From: an uncultured Bacteroidales bacterium
GTDB taxonomy: Bacteria; Bacteroidota; Bacteroidia; Bacteroidales; UBA932
Direction of reading: 5' to 3'
Length of the DNA: 64,000 nt
Assembly: GCA_900316525.1 (NCBI GenBank)
Contig: ONDF01000018.1
Span: 1-64,000 of the forward strand
Shown here: one piece after another, positions 57,308-64,000 of the stretch
How the letters are laid out: each line of letters opens with the position of its first letter
How positions within the stretch are numbered: the stretch's first letter is position 1
Notes under the pieces: generated by a model
Told to the model about the DNA's origin: nothing
Databases searched by the model: none
What the model saw: the letters and a program-made list of their open reading frames with translations, nothing else
Translations under genes and position numbers: made by a program

Positions 57308-60244
57308 ATGAAGAAAAGACTGATCCTGGCCCTGGCGGCCGTCCTCCTCGCGGGAGCCGCCTCCGCCCAGACTCCGGAATACGACCGCGCCCTGGACTTG
57401 TACGGGCACGGCATGTACGCGGAGGCCGCCCGTCTGCTGGAGCGCATTCCCGGCAGCGAAGCCGAAGGTTACGCGGCCCTCTGCGCCATCGAACTCCAGA
57501 CCCCCGGCTTCGAGAAACGCGCCGAAGCCTTCCTGGACCGCTGGCCCGAATCCCCCCTCGTCCCGCAGGTGAACTTCCGCTGGGCGCAGGACCTGTTCGA
57601 CCGCGGACTCTACAAGGAGGCCTCATACCGTTTCGGCTGCGTCACGCAGGACGAGCTGATGCCTGGCCAGGTGGCCGAATACGCCTACAAGAAGGGCTAC
57701 AGCGCCTTCGGCAGCGGCGACCTCGCCCTCTCCCGGATGCTCCTGGAGAAGATGCAGAGCCTCCCGCACTCCGACTACACGGCCCCGTCCCAGTACTCGC
57801 TGGGCTATGTGTGCTACTCGCTGGGCGACTTCCGCGAGGCCGCCGACTGGTTCGCCAAGTCCGCCGTGGACCCGCGCTTCACCCAGCTCGCGAACTACTA
57901 CATCCTCGAGTGCCGCTTCAACGAGAAGGATTACAACTACGTGGTCAAGTTCGGCGAGGACATCTACGACAAGATCCCGGCGGACCGCCAGCCGCACTTC
58001 GCCCGCATCATGTCCGAGTCCTACCTCGTGCTCGGCGACAAGGAGAAGGCCCGCTCCTACTACCAGAAGAACCTGGCGGACAACACGGCCCGCAACCGCT
58101 CCGACTGGTTCTACGCCGGCTCCGTCCTGTACGCGGTGGAGGACTGGCAGGGCGCCGTGGAAAGCTTCAGCCAGATGCCCGAGCGCACCGACTCCCTGGG
58201 CCAGATCGCGAACTACCAGCTGGGCTACAGCTACATCCAGCTGCGCAACAAGGTGGCGGCCCTGGACGCCTTCAAGGACGCCGCCGCCCTCCCGTTCAAC
58301 AAGGATATCCAGGAGGACGCGTACTTCAACTACGCGAAGCTCGCCTTCGACCTGAACAACGACGTGTCGGCCTTCAACGACTACATGAAGCGGTATGACG
58401 CTCTTTCGAAGGGGGACCAGATCTACAGCTACATGGCGATGGCCGCGCTCGCGAACCACGACTACGAGGCCGCCGTCGCGGCCTACGACAACATCGACGA
58501 ACTGGATCCGCGGATGCAGTCCAACTACATGAAGGCCTACTTCCTCCGCGCGAACCAGCTCATCCAGAACGGCTCCTTCCGCGACGCGGTGCCGCACCTG
58601 AAGGCCGCCGCCTACTACAGCCCCCGGCAGGATCCCTTCAACCAGCTCTCCCGCTACTGGATCGCCGAATCCTACTACCGCGACGGCAAGTACGCCGACG
58701 CCCGCGCCGTCCTCATGGACCTGTACAACCTGTCCGCCCTGGACGGCAAGAAGGAAGGGAACCTGATCCCGTACGACCTCGCCTACACCTTCTTCAAGGA
58801 GGAGGATTATCCCGCCGCCCTGAAGTGGTTCAACAACTATCTCGCCGGTAATCATGACGACCGGGGCGCCGACGCCGAAACCCGCATCGGCGACTGCTAC
58901 TTCTTCCAGAAGGACTACACGACCGCCATCGCCGCCTTCGAGCGCAAGCTGGCCGATTACCCCGATCCCGACGACATCTACCCGTACTACCGCGCCGGCG
59001 TGGCCTGCGGCCTGGTGCGCGACTTCCCGCGCAAGGTCCAGTTCCTCGAGCGCGTGAAGAAGGCCTCCCCGGGCGTCCCGTACTACGCCGACGCGATGTA
59101 CGAGCTGGGCCGCGCCTACGTCTCCGTGGGCGAGCCGGAGGACGCCGTCCGGACGTTCCGGACCCTCCGCGCCACCACCGACGATCCCGACTACGCGACC
59201 CGCGCCCTGCTGGAGCTGGGCATGATCGCCCGCAACGCCGGGGACGACGCCAAGGCCCTCGAGTACTACAAGGAAGTCGCCGCCCAGGGCGGTGATTATG
59301 CCGATGACGCCCTCCTCGCGGTCGAGTCCATCTACCGCACCCGCCAGGAGCCCGACGCCTACCTCGCCTTCGTGAACAGCCTGGGTGACAAGGCCGCCCG
59401 CACCGACGCGCAGAAGGAGGAAGTCTACTTCGGCACGGCCGAGGAAATCTTCCTCGGCGGCAACTACGCGAAGGCGGAGAGCACGTTCAAGAGCTATCTC
59501 GAGAAATATCCCGAAGGGGCCAAGGTGGCCGAAGCCGCCTTCTACCTGGGCGAATGCTACCGCGGGATGGGCGACAAGGAAAAGGCGGCCGACGCCTATG
59601 CCGACGCCCTCGAGCGCGGCCTGGAAGGCTCCTTCCTGGAGACCGCCTGGCTGCGGCTGGGCGACCTTTCCTACTCCATGCAGCGCTATCCCAAGGCCTA
59701 TGCCGCGTACCTGAAGCTCCGGGACACCGCGCAGCTGGACGACAACAAGGCCGCGGCGGCCGTGGGCATGATGCGGTCCGCGTTCAAGGCCCGCGAGTTC
59801 GAAGACGCCGTCGCCGCCGCGCAGTCCGTGCGCGGGACCCGCGGCGCCTCCGACGACCTCCGCCGCGAGGCCGACTACATCCGCGCCAAGTCCTGCCTCG
59901 GCATGAGCCGCCGCGCGGAAGCCTACGGCATCTTCGAGCAGCTCGCCAAGGATCCTTCCACCGCCGAGGGCGCCGAGGCCGCGTACCTGATCATCCAGGA
60001 CAAGTTCGACCGCGCCGAGTTCGCCGGCATCGAGGACAAGGTGTACGATTTCGCAGGCAAGGCCGGCGGCCAGAACTACTGGCTCGCCAAGGCGTTCATC
60101 GTCCTGGGCGACACCTTCGCCGAGAATGACAACATGGCCCAGGCGAAGGCCACCTTCGACAGCATCAAGGCCGGGTACAAGCCGTACGGCCCCGAGGACG
60201 AAGTCCTGGACCAGGTGGAACTGCGGCTGAGAAAACTTAACTAG
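57308..60244 (+). CDS. Secreted tetratricopeptide repeat protein
   Basis: A 978-residue protein with a signal peptide (MKKRLILALAAVLLAGAASAQ) and helical TPR-type repeats across the whole length (e.g. GHGMYAEAARLLERIPG, SYRFGCVTQDELMPGQVAEYAYKKG, YYRDGKYADARAVLMDLYNLS, AKAESTFKSYLEKYPEGAKVAEA). Repeats of this kind scaffold protein-protein contacts in the periplasm, so it is probably an assembly or cell-envelope factor; no enzyme motif is seen. It precedes a beta-barrel gene by 10 nt and gyrB, a gene order that I believe recurs in this phylum. Confidence 0.88.
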   Translation: MKKRLILALAAVLLAGAASAQTPEYDRALDLYGHGMYAEAARLLERIPGSEAEGYAALCAIELQTPGFEKRAEAFLDRWPESPLVPQVNFRWAQDLFDRGLYKEASYRFGCVTQDELMPGQVAEYAYKKGYSAFGSGDLALSRMLLEKMQSLPHSDYTAPSQYSLGYVCYSLGDFREAADWFAKSAVDPRFTQLANYYILECRFNEKDYNYVVKFGEDIYDKIPADRQPHFARIMSESYLVLGDKEKARSYYQKNLADNTARNRSDWFYAGSVLYAVEDWQGAVESFSQMPERTDSLGQIANYQLGYSYIQLRNKVAALDAFKDAAALPFNKDIQEDAYFNYAKLAFDLNNDVSAFNDYMKRYDALSKGDQIYSYMAMAALANHDYEAAVAAYDNIDELDPRMQSNYMKAYFLRANQLIQNGSFRDAVPHLKAAAYYSPRQDPFNQLSRYWIAESYYRDGKYADARAVLMDLYNLSALDGKKEGNLIPYDLAYTFFKEEDYPAALKWFNNYLAGNHDDRGADAETRIGDCYFFQKDYTTAIAAFERKLADYPDPDDIYPYYRAGVACGLVRDFPRKVQFLERVKKASPGVPYYADAMYELGRAYVSVGEPEDAVRTFRTLRATTDDPDYATRALLELGMIARNAGDDAKALEYYKEVAAQGGDYADDALLAVESIYRTRQEPDAYLAFVNSLGDKAARTDAQKEEVYFGTAEEIFLGGNYAKAESTFKSYLEKYPEGAKVAEAAFYLGECYRGMGDKEKAADAYADALERGLEGSFLETAWLRLGDLSYSMQRYPKAYAAYLKLRDTAQLDDNKAAAAVGMMRSAFKAREFEDAVAAAQSVRGTRGASDDLRREADYIRAKSCLGMSRRAEAYGIFEQLAKDPSTAEGAEAAYLIIQDKFDRAEFAGIEDKVYDFAGKAGGQNYWLAKAFIVLGDTFAENDNMAQAKATFDSIKAGYKPYGPEDEVLDQVELRLRKLN

Positions 60245-60254
60245 AAGCACGAAC

Positions 60255-62018
60255 ATGAGACAGCATATCCTTGCGACGGCCCTTGCGGCGGCGGTGTCCG
60301 CCCTGGCCTATGGACAGAACCTGAATCCCACCGTGGAGGTCACGAACGCCTACGAAGGCGGCCCCTCCGCGATCGCCAAGCCCGCCCAGCAGCTGGCGGT
60401 GCCGGATTCCGTCACCCGGTTCAACCTGGATTTCGACTATTCCGTGTTCGAGAAGCCGTACCAGGGCGCCTATGAGTTCACGCCCTACTACGTGCAGCTC
60501 AAGCCCACGCCCAAGCCCTCCACCACGGAGAAGTTCTATCTCCGCACCGGCGCCGGCTTCACCCTCCATCCCGAGCTGGACTTCGTCTTTACGCCCGTCC
60601 AGAAGGAGAAGTTCCGGATGAGCGTGTACGCCACGCACCAGTCCTACTTCGGCCGGTATCACGATTTCGCCCTGGGTACGCCCCGGGACGGCGTCATCCC
60701 GGTCGTCAAGTCCGGCGAGAAGATGAAGGGCTACCTGGCCGACACGAAGGCCGGCATCGACGGCACCTTCAACTGGGATGGCGGCCTGGCCACCCTGGAC
60801 CTCGGCTTCCGCAACCGGATGGCCAACGACGCCTATCACTACCAGAAGATGAGCGGCCTCGAGGCCAAGGCCCGCGTCCGCTCCCTGCCTTCGGACGAGC
60901 CGCACCTGCTGTATGACGCCACCATCGACTACTCCCTCCTGGGCGGCGACCTGTCGAGCTTCGCGCGGGTCGCGAAGGATTTCCGCGAGAGCAAGTTCGA
61001 CCTCGCCGGCGACTTCGGCCCCGTGCTGGATGCCGACCGCCGCCTCCTGGTGGGCCTGAACCTGGACCTGGCGCGCTATATGGGTGATTTCGCCGGCTAT
61101 ACCGGCCGGATGGCCCTCACGCCCAAGTACCAGTTCAACCTGGACCGCTGGCGCTTCAGCCTGGGCGCCCAGGTTTCCTGGCTCATCTATTCAGACGAAT
61201 TCAACCTCTGGTCGCAGGACTTCCGGCACAAGTCCGGCTTCGTCTATCCGGACGTCCACATCGACTTCCACGCGGTGGACGACCGGCTGGTCCTCCAGAC
61301 TTCCGCGACGGGCGGCGACCGGTTCAACACCCTGTCCGGCCAGTTCTTCTCGCATCCCTTCTCCTACGACGCCCAGTACGGGCATTCCGTGGAGCGGATC
61401 CGCGCCATGATCGGCGCGCGGGGCAACTTCGCCAGCCGCTTCCGCTACAACCTGCAGGGCGGCTACGCCCGCTGGACCTATGCGCCCGTGGAAGGCATGG
61501 TCTCGTATCTTGTCAGCTATCTCGTTCCTTCAGCAGACGATTCCGACACCCTTCAGCCGGCTGAGACCGCCGAACGCCGGATCCTGCGGCCTTCGCTGGT
61601 CGAAAAGGGCTTCAACCTCCTGTTCGTCGACCTCGACTACGGCTGGAAGTCCGAGAGCGTGACCGTCGACGGAAAGCTGTCCTACCGGCATACGAACATT
61701 TCCGACAGCGGAGCCTTCGCCCCGGCGGCCTTCACCGGTTTCATCCGTCCCGCGTACAACTATGGCGAGCGGATGAAGGGCGGCCTCGACGTCGCCTGGT
61801 CCACGGGCCGGAAAGCCTCCTTCACCACGCCCTCGGAAACCGGGGAAGTCACGAAGGTATACCGGGTCCCCGGATGGGTCGATCTCGGCGTCTTCGCGGA
61901 GTACCGTTTTACCCACCGTTTCGGCTTCTGGGCCAAGGGCGGCAACCTGCTGAACCAGGTGGTCCAGCGCACCCCGCTCCATGCCGAGGCGGGAATGTAT
62001 TTTACCGCCGGAATCGTA

Positions 62019-62030
<12 letters not shown>
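60255..62030 (+). CDS. Outer-membrane beta-barrel protein (plug-less receptor-like)
   Basis: A 591-residue protein: signal peptide (MRQHILATALAAAVSALAYGQ), then many amphipathic beta-strands with aromatic girdles (KFYLRTGAGFTLHPELDFVF, RFSLGAQVSWLIYS) and terminal strand GMYFTAGIVLNF. It resembles the barrel portion of TonB-dependent receptors, but no plug or TonB box is visible, so a ligand-gated transport role is doubtful. It begins 10 nt after the TPR gene; the two probably act together in the outer membrane. Confidence 0.8.

Positions 62031-64000
<1,970 letters not shown>

Overview
The window is a GC-rich chromosome segment from a member of the Bacteroidota, most likely an uncultured gut or rumen Bacteroidales (the order is an inference). 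Support comes from SusC/SusD, BACON, DUF4302, DUF4988 and DUF4249 lipoproteins, a type IX secretion (T9SS) C-terminal signal, a short RpoD without region 1.1, DUF4298, and repeated promoter boxes of the Bacteroidota type TAnnTTTG, often with TTG about 19-20 nt upstream. Coding density is very high. No gene-free stretch exceeds 300 bases; the largest gaps (about 130-155 bases) hold promoters, terminators, a tRNA, the SRP RNA or an inverted-repeat element.

Layout: 1-6 kb has a recQ helicase cut by the window edge, divergent from pckA; then a LolA-like protein, a PAP2-SGNH fusion and a lipoprotein. From 16.9 kb down to 7.2 kb (minus strand) runs a tight six-gene cluster tsaD - FAD dehydrogenase - YbaK/ProX-type editing protein - tamB - RsmI-like methylase - mtaB. 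It contains both the t6A-forming and the ms2t6A-forming tRNA enzymes. Flanking it are a metallo-beta-lactamase-fold hydrolase, an ATP-grasp protein and an isochorismatase-family hydrolase.

From 35.3 kb down to 18.9 kb (minus strand) lies the main accessory locus: a collagen-like DUF4988/BACON lipoprotein, SusC (frameshifted), SusD, a HExxH zinc metallohydrolase lipoprotein, a DUF4302 lipoprotein, a BACON-type lipoprotein, a subtilisin-like S8 protease with a T9SS sorting tail, and a PorV/PorQ-like barrel. The gene content suggests a surface protein/peptide-capture and degradation locus rather than a glycan locus, because no glycoside hydrolase is present.

From 35.4 to 47.4 kb: mnmA, cdd, the SRP RNA gene, a fucose-isomerase-like protein, a DUF4249 lipoprotein/TonB receptor pair, a BaiN/YhiN-type flavoprotein, tRNA-Thr(CGT), a small protein, an orphan metal/siderophore-type binding protein, a 3'-5' exonuclease and dnaN. 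From 47.5 to 64 kb: htrA, rpoD, argS, a phosphohexomutase, a Thump-like methyltransferase interrupted in frame by palindromic repeats, DUF4298, a CPBP protease, nth, ftsE, a large TPR protein, a beta-barrel protein and the start of gyrB.

The most notable items are a dispersed palindromic repeat family that enters two coding sequences in frame (mtaB and the Thump-like methyltransferase), a 7-nt-deletion frameshift in susC, a repeated FLGxW module shared by three lipoproteins of the protease locus, and a terminator-like hairpin ending 8 nt before the rpoD start.
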